Positions 10,031-21,798 are shown, counted from the stretch's first letter. The stretch is DNA of 37,133 bases from Ophiothrix spiculata (GCA_000969725.1 JXSR01S074906.1); one strand, 5' to 3'. A program made the numbers and translations. Notes: generated by a model from the sequence alone, not told the origin.

Positions 10031-10338
10031 CCTTCAATCCGGTATTATAGTTTTCAGAAATAATGAGGGTTGTTTGCATCCAAACCTGATATTTTTTAAA
10101 GATATACAAATGCCAAATGTCACATTGCCTATAGCAAACTTTATGTATTTTCTTTTTTTACGGTTTAAGCAAATCAAATTCCTAATGAATTGTCTAGTGA
10201 TAACCCAAAATACTAAATCGTATAACTTAATAATGACTTTTAATTTCAATGTCTCACGGATATCACGATGTAGGGTTACATTTAATCTAAACTGATTAGA
10301 TTACTCAACTGTTCGGGCAAGAAACAGCAAGATAACTG

Positions 10339-10458
10339 TTTTGAAGTCATGTTACTAGATTTAACTATGTACTCAAAGCGGAATATTTGCTCACCTTTGA
10401 GAGCTTTCGAAACGTATCACTGTTTCCTGTTCACTCTGATATTACTTTTTTGAAGTCA
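10339..10458. mobile_element. 98-bp insertion flanked by 11-bp direct repeats
   Basis: TTTTGAAGTCA occurs at 10339-10349 and 10448-10458. Copy 2 has it once (near 20190) without the intervening 98 bp. The insert contains GAGAGCTTTCGAAACGTATC, resembling the stem II plus GAAAC core of hammerhead-type ribozymes carried by Penelope-related and retrozyme elements, although the CUGANGA box is not intact. It could be a short SINE-like or retrozyme-like remnant; the family is unknown. Confidence 0.55.
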
Positions 10459-10598
10459 ATTTTCATGTTTCTGTTTCTCATCTCCTAACATATCTATTTT
10501 GAGTTTTAATACACTTCATGCGTGCTGTTTTTTAAAGGTCTCGAAATCAAATGAAATTTTATCACAGTTAACAAAACTCAATCGAAATAAAAGTTCAG

Positions 10599-10640
10599 TT
10601 CATGATATAACCTTAAACATGTGTTTTATAGGTTATATCA
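10599..10640. repeat. Conserved palindromic hairpin, copy 1 (arm interrupted)
   Basis: The left arm TTCATGATATAACCT (10599-10613) and right arm AGGTTATATCA (10630-10640) form a hairpin with an AT-rich loop. The last bases of the right arm are replaced where the 1.36-kb element at 10641 is inserted. The uninterrupted versions are at 20343-20388 and 25664-25709. Confidence 0.6.
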
Positions 10641-12009
10641 TATCAAAAGTATTGTAACATAGCGTAAATCCTGGTGTTTGCGAGTATAACTTACCCATAG
10701 GTATTATATGATTTCTCATTTATCTGAGCAATGTTACCAATATGTGTTGTCCAATGCTTTAAAACAGTCCCCTTAGCTTATTTTGGCCCATAGGTAATTT
10801 TTGTTGCTTTCAAAATGGCGACGTTATGAGAGATAATGAATTAATGCTTCGGGAACATTGTAGCCGTGAGAAACGAAGGAATCCCTCTATGGTTCATGGT
10901 TGTGCGTTTTGTTTTTTGCTGCAAAATGATTTCTGGAATTAGTAGACGTCAAATGGACTCCAGTAATGCCAATACCTTGCGTGAAAGCAGTTGATCGTGA
11001 AAAACAACACATAGGGAAAAATCATCGATCATTTTACAATAACAGGCTTTTGCCATTTAGCCTCTTGGCCATTTCGTTCGCTCAGTATTGACAGGATAAT
11101 GGAAAAACCTGCGAATAATCATTCTTGGGAGAAATATAAAGATAATAGACTCATAATGTTTAGAGTTACGGAAGGGAAACAATTGACCTCGCTTGTACAC
11201 AGGCAGCGAAGTGTTGGGATGGCAAATTTGTTGGTAAACAGGACAGCGGCCCTAAATTGACGCCATATTGTTTTCATTAAGAAGTGTGGGTCTAATTAGG
11301 TTTTGATAATTAAAGAATACGTGTTTTGAGTGTTAAATATGAAGGCTACGACCATTGTAACCTCTCTTTGATGGCAAAAATTGGTGCATATCTCATGGTT
11401 TGAATTTCATTGGTATGTATTGAATCGAAAAATTTGCGACAACTGACGGAAACATCGATAACATCCAATGTATCGTCATTCTGAGCAAACCAATGTTAAA
11501 ATGTTTTAGGAACATGTCAACAGATTGTAAATTACCATTTATCGTTCTTAAAACTGACGTCACATCCGGCTGCACACATGTTTTTAATGACATATTCTTC
11601 GAAAAAGGAGTTAGCAGTATCAATCTAAACGCACATGCGCATTACGCAAATTCGAAGTAAAACACGTGAGATAACATTAACCTATGAGTCTTGAATAACA
11701 AACAGTTCAAGAGACGAGAGTTGATTAATTTAACATTTGATCCTCGACAGATATCAGCGCTCAAAGAATTGGTAATTCTGAATGGCATTGTAGAAGCGAA
11801 CCGCCGCCATCATTAAATCTATGGCTAGCCCCCTAGTAATTGAAATAAGTGTCAATTGATCAAAAATATTAAAGAAAAGAAACATGGAAGCGACTTCATA
11901 AAGATATCATAATAACTTCCATAACAAATTTTTCATACCAACGTTTTGAAAACGCCATTTAAATTTTGTGCAAAAACCACAGTCGACGATGTTGCAATAC
12001 TTTATACTA
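10641..12009. mobile_element. 1.36-kb non-autonomous element with short inverted ends, copy 1 only
   Basis: Copies 2 and 3 run straight from the hairpin (GGTTATATCATGAAC) to GTAGTTTACATAGA, whereas copy 1 has about 1.36 kb in between. Near the ends lie inverted repeats AAAGTATTGTAACATAG (10646-10662) and CGATGTTGCAATACTTT (11987-12003), matching at 15 of 17 positions. TA dinucleotides flank both ends, but an exact TSD is not clear. The interior has no substantial ORF (the best, at 11393-11623 minus, shows no motif) and several CAAAATGGCG-type blocks. A DNA transposon derivative is likely; the superfamily is not assignable by eye. Confidence 0.6.
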
Positions 12010-13373
12010 GTGTGTGTAGTTTACATAGAGCATGTTGCTTTATTTTAATACCAAATGAAAGGAAAATGTATTATCAAAAGCCGTGATCGATGATGTTCTG
12101 TTCAAAAGAATAATTATTTTGAAACTTTGAAGTGCAGGTACTTATGCAGCTTTTCATTTGCATCTTGATTTATTTGGAATCCTGAGTTTTTCTATTTATT
12201 ACGAAATGCATTAGCTCATGACTAAATTTAGTCGATTTGGGGATTCTTTAATGCGTTTACCACATACCCAGAAACAGGTTAATTAATGAGAAAGCATACA
12301 AAGCATTAAGTTCAGGGTTGATATGTATATGAATACATTAAAAACATTTACAGTCTGAAAAATTTGATGTTATAGATTTGATATGATAAGTTGATACTGA
12401 TGATTTAATCTGAACTAATTGTGTAAATTCAAATACAAAATAACGTTATATCAAATAAAATGTTGGGAATTTCGACATGCTCAAAACATTGAAAAATGTT
12501 TAATTTTTATGTATCATTGAAAACATGGTCCGATTTGCTCAAAATGGTGTCAAAATAGATCATAAATGTCATAAATTCATAAATTGGCCCGATTTTAATT
12601 ATCGATCACCAATCTTGGTATTGGCATTCAGTCATATTAAACGACGGGACCGATGACATCCAATTTTAAAATTTTAGCCACATTAACAAAAATAACGGGG
12701 TTTCACAGTTATTTGAATACAGATTTCATGGTTTATATAATTTTGTGATCCTTATTTACAGTGTTTGCCTATACCACCTATTTGCTAGTGTTTAGGTATA
12801 AGGAGAGATCTAAAAACAAGATGATCAAATTTAAGAGATGCTTTGATGAGGCCCGGGCAATCTATCTTAGATCAAAATATCCTACAGAATAACACAATTA
12901 CAGATATAAGACTCTCGTTTGGGAGGGACATAGTGTTGTTAAAGATATTTTACACAGAATAAAATCAAAATGTCCTATTATTGAACGAGTAACATATAAC
13001 ATGACTTATAAATCATTTGCTTGGAGTTTTGAATAAAATTGAGCAGACATTAAATAATTGATAACCCGGCCTAGTTGTTAGGGATAAGAAGAGCAAACAT
13101 AGTATATAAGAGTTGCTAGTTATTGGAGAATGATTTATAACATCATGTAACATTTGTATTCATTGAGGAAATCTGAAACACACCGAATCTTTAATAAATC
13201 ATGGCCAATGGCGACAGAGGAATTCCTTAAGTATAAGTCATTGAAAAGAAAATAGAAACACGAGTGACGTCATGATTAGGTACCAAGTAATAAGACACTG
13301 TGTGTTCTGTTTGCAAAGACATTATTTAAGGCTACATAAAATGGACTGTTCTATTTAATCAAAAAAGTTTCCA
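12010..13373. other. Non-coding body of large repeat unit, middle part
   Basis: Well conserved with 20400-21798 and 25715-27113, including TAACGTTATATCAAAT, GGTCCGATTTGCTCAAAATG and GATGAGGCCCGGGCAATC. No ORF is shared in frame across the three copies beyond trivial length, and no RNA gene is recognised. Confidence 0.6.
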
Positions 13374-13465
13374 CTGCCTTTGTTGGGACTTAAACCATGA
13401 CTTATGGCATGGGTAATAGCCATGTGTATTGAAGCGAGGGAATAACCGCTCAGTCAACTGGGCAG
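13374..13465 (-). repeat. tRNA-derived segment (class II tRNA-like), copy 1
   Basis: On the minus strand this runs from CTGCC to GGCAG, which pair as a 5-bp acceptor stem over 92 nt, a class II (Ser/Leu) tRNA-like length. An A-box-like TTGACTGAGCGGTTA lies near the 5' end and a B-box-like GGTTTAAGTCC (GGTTCAAGTCC in the other copies) near the 3' end. Acceptor pairing stops after five pairs and no convincing anticodon stem-loop is seen, so this is a tRNA pseudogene or SINE head rather than a working tRNA. Confidence 0.5.
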
Positions 13466-13964
13466 TCTTGAAATGTTGAACTAAAATTTATTACATATTT
13501 TTCTTTGTTTACATAAAAATTGACATTTTGAAAACATTGAAAACAGCGCGAGTTAATTACATTTCCATTCAAAATCACCATCACATATTAATACAATATA
13601 ATTGGTAATTCAATAATAAAAATTCAATCAAACCTACAATCTGTCAAAATGTGAACACAATCAGCATTATGAAGTTAAGAGGTTTCGGCTGAAAAGTCAT
13701 CAACTTTTTCGAAGTAATCTGTCGACGCCATTTTGTACTTGTTCATAGAAGATAAATCACTGGCGAAAGGTTCATGAGACTTTTAATATACCTCATGTAT
13801 GCCAAATATTACGATATTCTGATATGTGTAATTATATCTGAGTAGGGAAAACATTGCAGTAAATATGACATGCATACGTCTCACTCGTGAAAAGGTACCG
13901 TCCCCTCTAACACTAATGACAGTCTTCTGTCAAAGAGAAGGATTATGGTGATATTCTTGACCTG

Positions 13965-13980
13965 CCGCGGCATGCCGTGG
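13965..13980. repeat. 16-bp near-palindrome CCGCGGCATGCCGTGG, copy 1
   Basis: Perfect except for one base pair, GC-rich in AT-rich surroundings and conserved at 22289-22304 in copy 2. Copy 3 has deleted this region between short GCATTTTG-type repeats. Possibly a protein-binding site or the trace of an excised element. Confidence 0.45.
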
Positions 13981-14030
13981 TGTATAAAATGTATGCATTT
14001 TGCGCGATAAACCATTTCAAAAACGACAAC

Positions 14031-14345
14031 AGTACAATACAATGCATGCATTTATATAGCACTCTTACATAAAAAAAGGTATCACAGCGCTTTACAAGAA
14101 TAAAATGAAACAAACAAAGTACAATAATACTCAAAAATCAAATAATTATGTCTTAAAAAGGGTGATTGGGCATGACGGATATCGTAGGAAGTTAATTCCA
14201 AAGGAATTGACCAGCAGAGAAGAAAGTATGTGTGCGAGGCGTAATGATGAGTCTTGTGTCCTAGGCAGAGCATAAACCGCCTCAGGTTGGTGTGTATATA
14301 CAGTTGAATAAGTTCAGTTATGTATGCATGCGATTTAGTTTAGTC
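14031..14345 (-). pseudogene. L2/CR1-like LINE 3' end, 5'-truncated, copy 1
   Basis: The minus strand encodes a degraded C-terminal tail of a LINE ORF2: the region before the stop shows patterns like SHTYFLLCWSIPLE followed by IRHAQSPFLRHN. This resembles the usual LINE ending (R-x-FS-x-A-x-P-x-WN-x-LP-x-x-IR-x-A-x-S-x-x-x-F). It is followed by a 3' UTR with TTGTAAAGCGCTGTGATACC and GTGCTATATAAATGCATGC, the AAGCGCT/GCTATATAAAT tail common to CR1/L2-type LINEs, ending in an ATTGTA-rich tail. The frame is broken. All three large copies contain it, so it was fixed before duplication. Confidence 0.7.
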
Positions 14346-15753
14346 CAAAAACACTTGAAGATAATAGTAAATGATTGCCAATGAAATGAAATTTTTGGAC
14401 GCCATTTTGAAACGGCACGTATATTTTTTTTTTCCTGAAATATAATTTCTGAAAAATTGTGATAGTGTACCTTTATATGGTGTAAAGATTTTTAAGGGGA
14501 TACCATGAACCCCCCCCCCCCCACCCCTTATGCAGTTAAGTGTTAAATATTACAAAAATAAATTCACAGTTAATTAAGCACTAGAATTCGTATCCGTTGG
14601 TAGTTTTTTTTCTAAATCACAATTTCCTATCTTAATATTTTGTAAGTATGATTAGACCACACCAAAGCCTTACATGGACTGGTGACGTTATGAAAAGAAA
14701 TTACGATATGTAAATATGCTAATTGTACAAAATATGAGAATATAATTTGTTAACAATTCCTAAACTGAGGATTTGAACAAAAGCATTGATACACATCGCA
14801 CAAGCATGTTCAGGTTTACTTTTCCCTGACTTTAAACCATTTGATGAAGTAACAAGCCTATGGCAATACTGAATACTGTCTTTTGAAAACAGAAAACAGA
14901 TGACCACTTAAATCTTATCATTATGTGTTGCTTAAACCCATGGGGCATTTTTTGTGTCATCGGATCTTAGTGCTTCGATAAGTTTGTCTTTGGTTATCAT
15001 GTTTAAGACATTAACAGAAACTCGGATTGTTATTTCGCAAGTGCATTGAATATATACGAAGCTTTATTTGTATCATTTCGGGTTGCATTTTGCGGGTCGA
15101 AATTTCGAAACTTGCGACCCTAATATTCGACATACGTAAAACGAATATCGTCCAAGGAATCAAGAGATTTCACCTTACGTATGGCGAAACTTTGTGTTAG
15201 AATAAACCAAAATTTCGCCCTTCAGAAAGAGTTACAAAATCATCTTGTTTAGGCTTTCGTCAAGAAAACCCAACTTGTTTCTTGGTACTAAGTAAGCTAA
15301 AGGAAGCTTACTTCAACAGGGCTCCAAGATGTTTTAAAGTTCGGTTTTTGAATGCAGGAGGAAGTCCGGTGTACCCGAAGAAAAACCTGCGGAAGCAAGC
15401 ATGGACTGAAAATCAAATGCACATGAGAAAAATAAGCATACTCAAATAGAAAATTTATAGAATTAGAAAAGATTGCATTAGTAGGTATAGAATAAATTAA
15501 CAGGCGCTAAACGAACAGACAGAATATCAGAAAATTTGAAATTTCATGCATTAGCAAAATGTTAACCGATGTTTGCCTTTTCGAGTATAATTTAATAAAG
15601 GTATTACATATTTTGTTTGCCTTCAGAAAATGACATTTGTCCACAAGAATATATATATAGCAATGCTAAAAAAGTCAAGCATGTAAAATAGATTAAACTA
15701 TTTCCTTCATTCATTCCAGAGACTTATATTGAATCGATTTCTTGGTATTTTAG
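14346..15753. other. Non-coding body of large repeat unit, distal part
   Basis: Includes a poly-C run (14510-14522), an inverted repeat CATACGTAA...TTACGTATG (about 15131-15183) also present in copy 2 but deleted in copy 3, and the block AGGAGGAAGTCCGGTGTACC (about 15356) that resembles a CCGGAGTACCCGGAGAAAACC consensus I associate with dispersed animal repeats. No credible gene. Confidence 0.5.
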
Positions 15754-15846
15754 CTGTCAAGGCAGAGTATAAGTTCACGTCGCCCAGCCGAAGAGCAGGT
15801 GGATAGAGTATACAAAGTAAGGAAGCCTGGCGGCAAAGGTGCATGA
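15754..15846 (+). other. Exon-like open stretch conserved in all three copies, copy 1
   Basis: TATTTTAG (acceptor-like) precedes 63 nt that read open as LSRQSISSRRPAEEQVDRVY then K, followed by AAA|GTAAGG (donor-like). Reading through the donor gives nine more residues (VRKPGGKGA) and a TGA at 15844-15846. GC content is clearly higher than around it. Copies at 24136-24228 and 29279-29365 are open in the same frame, the last with a 6-bp in-frame deletion. The opposite strand is also open here, so chance is possible. No known domain. Confidence 0.2.
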
Positions 15847-16284
15847 CAACGATAGCATTGCGAGCAGCATACATGGCTATCTTACTGTGTGTTAAAATGA
15901 CATGAAGTTTACTGCAAATGAGATAATGAGTGTGTTTTCGTAAAGCTGCTATAGATTTCTTTTTATCTTGAATAAATTCAAGACGATCGTATTATTATGG
16001 CATTTGGTTTTCTAGGCTATCAAGTACGTGTTACCGATTATTCATGCTAGAAAGGATTCAAAATAATTTACATTCTCTCAGATACTTGAAGAACAACTTG
16101 ATTATTCTAATTGAAAGGCCTCCTTTGGTTGTAATTTAAGATAATAGAAAATGTCACTATTCACTGATAAGATGTCTATGTAAAGCCATTAATCCATACC
16201 AAAATGACCATATGATAGGACTTGGAAATCTAATTGTATTTTTAATGTTAATGATACCTACGTCTTTGATTTACCTTTGAATAC

Positions 16285-16430
16285 AGTCAACATTCAGGTC
16301 CGAGAAAAGTGGCTTAATTTGTTAGTTTCGGACACTGATTTAAAAAGGTCCATAAACTCACTAAAATAGATGGTAAATCAAAATAATTATGCATTTAGAT
16401 GTATAAATGTTGTAAAAACATATTGAAATC
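16285..16430. other. 146-bp spacer between large copies 1 and 2
   Basis: Not similar to anything else in the window that I can see. It separates the right end of copy 1 (GAATAC) from the left end of copy 2 (ACATTC). A short inverted pair, GGTCCGA and TTTCGGAC, lies within it. It may be the original flank trapped at the duplication junction. Confidence 0.6.
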
Positions 16431-16636
16431 ACATTCTATTGATCATTAATTTTTTTGAGAGTACAGTTATAGATTTTCCTTCAGTTGTTACTCTGAATTA
16501 AAGTAATTTGATGTTTTTTTCTTGTACACCTTAGTTTTGGAAAGATTCCACTTACATGACAAACTAGTATACAGCAAAGCGGGTGGGGAAACACATTCAA
16601 ATTAAACAATGTAAGTAAATGCAACAGTTTCCTTTA

Positions 16637-16804
16637 TTAAGATAGACATGTATCTCCCTGTGAATTTAGATTGACGACAGCAATATTCGAAGTAATTTCC
16701 TGATTTATTTCAAGAACACGTTTAACAGAGAAACAATGATACCAATTCGTGACAGTATAACAAAACTGCGTGTACAACTTCCGATTTCTATCTCTTCTAG
16801 GCAT
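16637..16804 (-). other. Short conserved ORF (55 aa), copy in large copy 2
   Basis: Third version of the ORF at 4009-4179 and 5586-5753, starting from the ATG at 16804 and ending at a stop before the TAGACATG block. Frame and length are identical to the 5586 copy. No homology is recognised. Confidence 0.15.
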
Positions 16805-17571
16805 CTTTACTCTTTCTTTCAAGAAACTTGTCTTATCATGTTCACCTTGGAGCTATCTGTATAGTAAACATGTCAAGACCATCCTATTTTTTTAGGTTTC
16901 AAACCAGAATCCAGGTCAACGAATTCCCACGTGCTTTATGCCTGACAAATTTATATCTAATCGGACCGATAGCAAAGATGCTTTAAGCAAAATACCGAAG
17001 TTCAAGGTGTACTACCTAACCATTAAATGTTTTTTCCCTGGGTTTCAAACCTCTAAGCTCTTAACCAAACTACAGATGATATGTGATGTTGTCACAAGGG
17101 TTAAGTGAAAAAATATATTTCAAACACACGAGGTACTTGAAGATACCCTGTGGGGAAGAAATAAATAAAAATGGACAGTCCAACTGGGTAGTTTAATTGT
17201 GTTTCTATTCTCGTATTTAAAATGTCCTGCTCATTTTTTACATATGTTTAAATACAGTGTATTAAATCAATGATCCTTGTTTTGGGTCGTAACAAGAAAT
17301 ATATATTATTATAGTTTTATTGCTAAGTAAATGACAACCATATATTGTCATATCATTTATAAGAATATTAAGTAATGTAAATTTAGAGGAATCAGCAATA
17401 TATATAAACGTTCATATGAATCATATCGTGAACATCAGTTTTAATGGAAATATTTCATACCGCGGTAATATAGTCCTTTTATAAATCCCTATACTATTTA
17501 TTCCGTTTATTCTGTATTCATATATTTATCAAATAATAATGTTGTTTTTATCATTTAAAAATTTTTCAAGA

Positions 17572-17624
17572 TAGTAGCAGCAGTACTAATAGTTGTAGTA
17601 GTAGTAATAGTAGTAGTAGTAGCT
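17572..17624. repeat. Short interrupted (AGT)n microsatellite, copy 2
   Basis: Same locus as 6515-6650 but only about 50 bp, interrupted by ACTAATAGTTGT and AATAG. Confidence 0.8.
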
Positions 17625-17799
17625 CTCAGCAACCATACGCCACTGTTAATAGCAAAAGTCATCCACGTGCAAGATTGAAGTCAATCTTTATCTCAAAATG
17701 CTTTTGACTGATAATGTGGATATGCCTCCCTTGACTTTAAATCGTCTACCGTGTGTCAGTCAATTGAAAGCATTCCAGGCGTTATATTCAAATGCTAAA

Positions 17800-19424
17800 C
17801 ACATGACCTCGAATACAAAATAAGAGTACCGGTATCTAAATGCTTACCGTATTGAAACACGATACCTAGGCGGATTATAAATTATATATAACGGTTCCGT
17901 AAATCAGTGGAATTATTTAACAAGATAATCATAATGGTGTTTAGCTACTGAATATCCTACTGGTTACAGAGGTTATTACATTTTGTGATCTTAAGTTTAA
18001 CCTAAGGCTCACGTGGGTCAAAAAAGGATAAACATATGAATCATTTCAATTCCAAACGATTATAATAAATTGTACTCCTATGGCTATACCATGGGAGTAC
18101 AATTATTTCAAAAATCATCAGAAACAGTTAAAGATCTCACGATTATTTTAACTGCATAGATAGATGCAAAAATATACCAAAGAGATCTGGGTAACATTTG
18201 ACCATGAAGGTCAAATTTTGGAGATCAAGTTTTCAAAATGCACCGATTGACTTAAAATTGATTGACAAGTATGAACATGTACTTCAAGACCATCGTGGCA
18301 ACATAAAACATTTTTAAACTTCAGTCATGAACATGATGAAGGCGATTAAAGATTGAATTTTCGAAGTTCCTCCAAATACACCATAAATTTTAGCAAGAAT
18401 GGTATCATACAAACATTTAAAAATCCATCTGAAGGTCATTTGCGGTCATCAAGGGGTCTTGAGTAACATTTTCAAAACGCCTAAAATGTGACATCATTGT
18501 ACTTTACTTTTGGATCTCCTGCGTCATTCTCTAACCAAAGTGACAAACCCTGTGCCCTTCAATAGGTCACCGTTTGGGCTTAATCTTTTTTTTTAATCTC
18601 TACCATAAAATTACTTGAATGTTTAATTACAATTAATTTTCCTCTTTTAAACATTTGTTGAGCTAAACGATCGATGTATAATTCAAAATGTAAAGTTTAA
18701 AGCCTGTTACATGAGCAGAATATTATTGAGAGACTTACTATCCAAACCTCGAAGTTCGAAAGTGCAGGGGCATAAGCAAGCGCAACTTACATTCCAATAG
18801 CCGCAAGACGAAAACATTTCGTGACAAGAAATGCTTAACCTTCTTTTACAGTCGATGTGTTATGATAAATGCCTTTATGCCCTATTTCGGTAGTTTCTTT
18901 CGAGGTTCGTTTGTTTTCCTCTTAATAAATATAATTCCCATAGCCCTATATATAAATGCATTTACATGAAATGATACATGTACTTGATGTGAATACTAAA
19001 AGTTTGTTTTTTTAAATAAATAGTAATCATGTTATTGAGTTCGATGCGCTACTTCTAAAAACACGTTACTTTGTCATATTTAACCATAAAATACATGTAT
19101 ATATAATAAAATAAAATCTTTTTTGTTTAAATGAAAGGAAAACAACGCAAAGAAGCAATGGTGCTTTTGCTTGTGGAAACAGTAGACTATCACCTTCTTT
19201 AATTGGTAGGTCTCTTTTTAAAGTTTTTTTTTTGCTTTTGCTTGTGGAAACAACAGACTATCATCTTCATTGATTGACAGGCCTCTTTTTAGGGGTAAGA
19301 CCAGCTAGATACAGTTTTGAAATATTATTCAAGTCCACAGCCCTTTGTGTTTTAATGAGATGTTTAACAACAGATGTAAACTAAAGTATCGTGTTACAGT
19401 CAACTGTATTTTCAGTAAACAAGG
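17800..19424. other. Non-coding body of large repeat unit, first part, copy 2
   Basis: Counterpart of 6820-9640 without the Penelope-like and piggyBac-like insertions. The undisturbed target sites are near 19018-19040 and 19350. No coding signal. Confidence 0.6.
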
Positions 19425-19804
19425 CTGTACAGAAGTGGCGTAACCAGAGTAGGGGCAGGAAAAAACTGCCTGCTCTCACCTGCTCCCTCCCCCAAATAAA
19501 ATCAAGAAAAGTAATATAAACTTCAATTTTAATGAGACTATGCAAAATTAACCCTTTTATGGGTATATTTTTCAAAATTTTCCAAACTTTGTGTCAAAAA
19601 TGGCGCAAATTTCGTCAATATTTAAGAAAATTTGAACCAAAATAGCGCAAATTTTAAAGAAACATGAGATTTTTATGAATTTTATTAAAGCAAAATGTAG
19701 GTGATTTACTATATATAAAATTAAATATTTTGTGTCTGAGCAAGAATTATATCACCACCTGCAAAATTGTTCAAATAAAAATGTCTGGGGCCACTGCTGT
19801 ACAG
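19425..19804. mobile_element. hAT-like MITE, 8-bp TSD CTGTACAG (copy 2)
   Basis: The body, 19433-19796 (364 bp), sits between CTGTACAG at 19425-19432 and 19797-19804. The left end AAGTGGCGTAACC and right end (minus strand) CAGTGGCCCC have drifted from the copy 1 ends, but the TSD is perfect. The 64-codon minus-strand ORF here (19381-19575) shows no motif. Confidence 0.72.
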
Positions 19805-20342
19805 CCATGAATACGGTATTATAGTTTTCAGAAATAATGGGGTTGTGTGCATCCAAACCTTATATTTCTAAATTATACACAGTGTATATAGAACCTTGGC
19901 GGTACTTTTCTGTAACAATCTCTCTCTATCAGTGGGTAGAGTAGATTTTGTATGTTTTAAAGGTATACAGTTGCCAAATGTCACATTGCCTATAGCAAGC
20001 TTTATGTATTTTCTCTTTTTTCGGTTTAAGCAAATCAAATTCATCTAGTAATAACCCAAACTACTAAATCGTATAACTTAATAATGACTTTTAATTTCAA
20101 TGTCTCAAGGATATCACGATGTAGGGTTACATTTAATCTAAACTGATTAGATTACTTAACTGTTCGGGCAAGAGACAGCAAGATAACTGTTTTGAAGTCA
20201 ATGTTCATGTTTCTGTTTCTCATCTCCTAACAGATTTATATTGAGTTTTAATACACTTCACGTGCGTGCTATTTTTTAAAGGTCTTGAAATCAAGTAACA
20301 TTTTAGCACAGTTAACAAAACTCAATCGAAATAAAAGTTCAG

Positions 20343-20388
20343 TTCATGATATGACCTTAAACATGTGGTTTATAGGTTATATCATGAA
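20343..20388. repeat. Conserved palindromic hairpin, copy 2
   Basis: Arms TTCATGATATGACCT (20343-20357) and AGGTTATATCATGAA (20374-20388) pair with a single G-T type difference. The 16-nt loop itself contains TAAAC/GTTTA pairing. Confidence 0.65.
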
Positions 20389-21798
20389 CTATAATACATG
20401 TAGTTTACATAGATCATGTTGCTTTGTTTTAATACCAAATGAAAGGAAAATGTATTATCAAAAGCCGTGATCGATGATGTTCTGTTCAAAAGAATAATTA
20501 TTTTAAAGCTTTGAAGTGCAGGTAGTACTCATGCAGCTTTTCATTTGCATCTTGATTTATTTGGAATCCTGAGTTGTTCTATTTATTACAAAATGCATTA
20601 GCTCATAACTAAATTTAGTCGATTCGGGGATTCCTTAATGCGTTTACCACATACCCAGAAACGGGTTAGTTAATGAGAAAGCATACAAAGCATTAAGTTA
20701 AGGGTTGATATGTATATGAATACATTAAAAACATTTACAGTCTGAAAAATTTGATGTTATAGATTTTATATGATAAGTTGATACTGATGACTTAATCTGA
20801 AGTAATTGTGTAAATTCAAATACAAAATAACGTTATATCAAATGAAATGTTGAGAATTTCGATGTGCTCAAAACATTGAAAACTATTTAATTTTTATGTT
20901 TCATTGAAAACAGGGTCCGATTTGCTCAAAATGGTGTCAAAATAAATCATAAATGTCATAAATTCACATAAATTGGCCCAATTTTAATTATCGATCACCA
21001 ATCTTGTGATTGGCATTCAGTCATGTTAAAATACGGGACCGATGACATTCAATTTTAAAATTTTAGCCACATTAACAAAAATAACGGGGTTTCACAGTTA
21101 TTTGAATACAGATTTCATGGTTTTATAATTTTGTGATCCTTATTTACTGTATTTGCCTATACCACCTATTTGTTAGTGTTTAGGTATAAGGAGAGATCTA
21201 AAAATAAATAAGATGATCGAATTTAAGAGATGCTTTGATGAGGCCCGGGCAATCGATCTTAGATCAAAATATCCTACATAATAACACAATTACAGATATA
21301 AAACTCTCGTTTGGGAGGGACATAGTGTTGTAAAAGATATTTTACACAGAATAAAATCAAAATATCCTATTATTGAACGAGTAACATAAAACTTGACTTA
21401 TAAATCATTTGCTTAGAGTTTTGAATAAAATTGAGCAGACATTAAATAATTGATAACCCCGGCCTAGTTGTTAGGGATAAGAAGAGCAAACATAGTATAT
21501 AAGAGTTTTTAGTTATTGGAGAATGATTTATAACATCATGTAACATTTATATTCATTGAGGAAATCTGAAACACACCGACTCTTTAATAAATCATGGCCA
21601 ACGGCGACAGAGGAATTCCTGAAGTATATGTCATAGAAAAGAAAATAGAAACACGAGTGACGTCAAGATAACGTACCAAGTAATAAGACACTGTGTGTTC
21701 TGTTTGCAAAGACATTATTTAAGGCTACATGAAATGGACTTTTCAGAAAATGAGAATCGGAATTGTCTATTTAATCATGCAATGAGATAAAGTTTCCA
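20389..21798. other. Non-coding body of large repeat unit, middle part, copy 2
   Basis: Conserved counterpart of 12010-13373. No additional insertion relative to copies 1 and 3, and no gene recognised. Confidence 0.6.

Larger units (their letters stand above)
5443..16284. repeat. Large segmental duplication, copy 1 (about 10.8 kb, with younger insertions)
   Basis: Homologous to copy 2 from ACATTCTATTGATCATTA at 5443 to TTTGATTTACCTTTGAATAC at 16284. Landmarks in the same order and orientation include the AGT microsatellite, ACACATGACCTCGAATAC, the CTGTACAG-flanked MITE, the TTCATGATATAACCT hairpin, the tRNA-like segment, the LINE 3' end and the GCCCAGCCGAAGAGCAGGTG stretch. Copy 1 is about 2.5 kb longer than copy 2 because it alone holds four insertions (8071-8638, 8974-9533, 10350-10447, about 10641-12009). 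Without them it is close to copy 2 in length. It lacks an 80-bp piece near 10096 and about 50 bp near 16180 that copies 2 and 3 share. No gene is evident inside. Confidence 0.92.

Noticed and set aside
10034..10295. Overlapping 71- and 95-codon ORFs on opposite strands
   Set aside because: The 80-bp segment present in copies 2 and 3 but not in copy 1 disrupts both frames there, and no motif is present.
13374..13465. Functional tRNA gene
   Set aside because: Only five acceptor pairs, no convincing anticodon stem-loop, a B box off consensus, and copy 2 has lost the 5' end.
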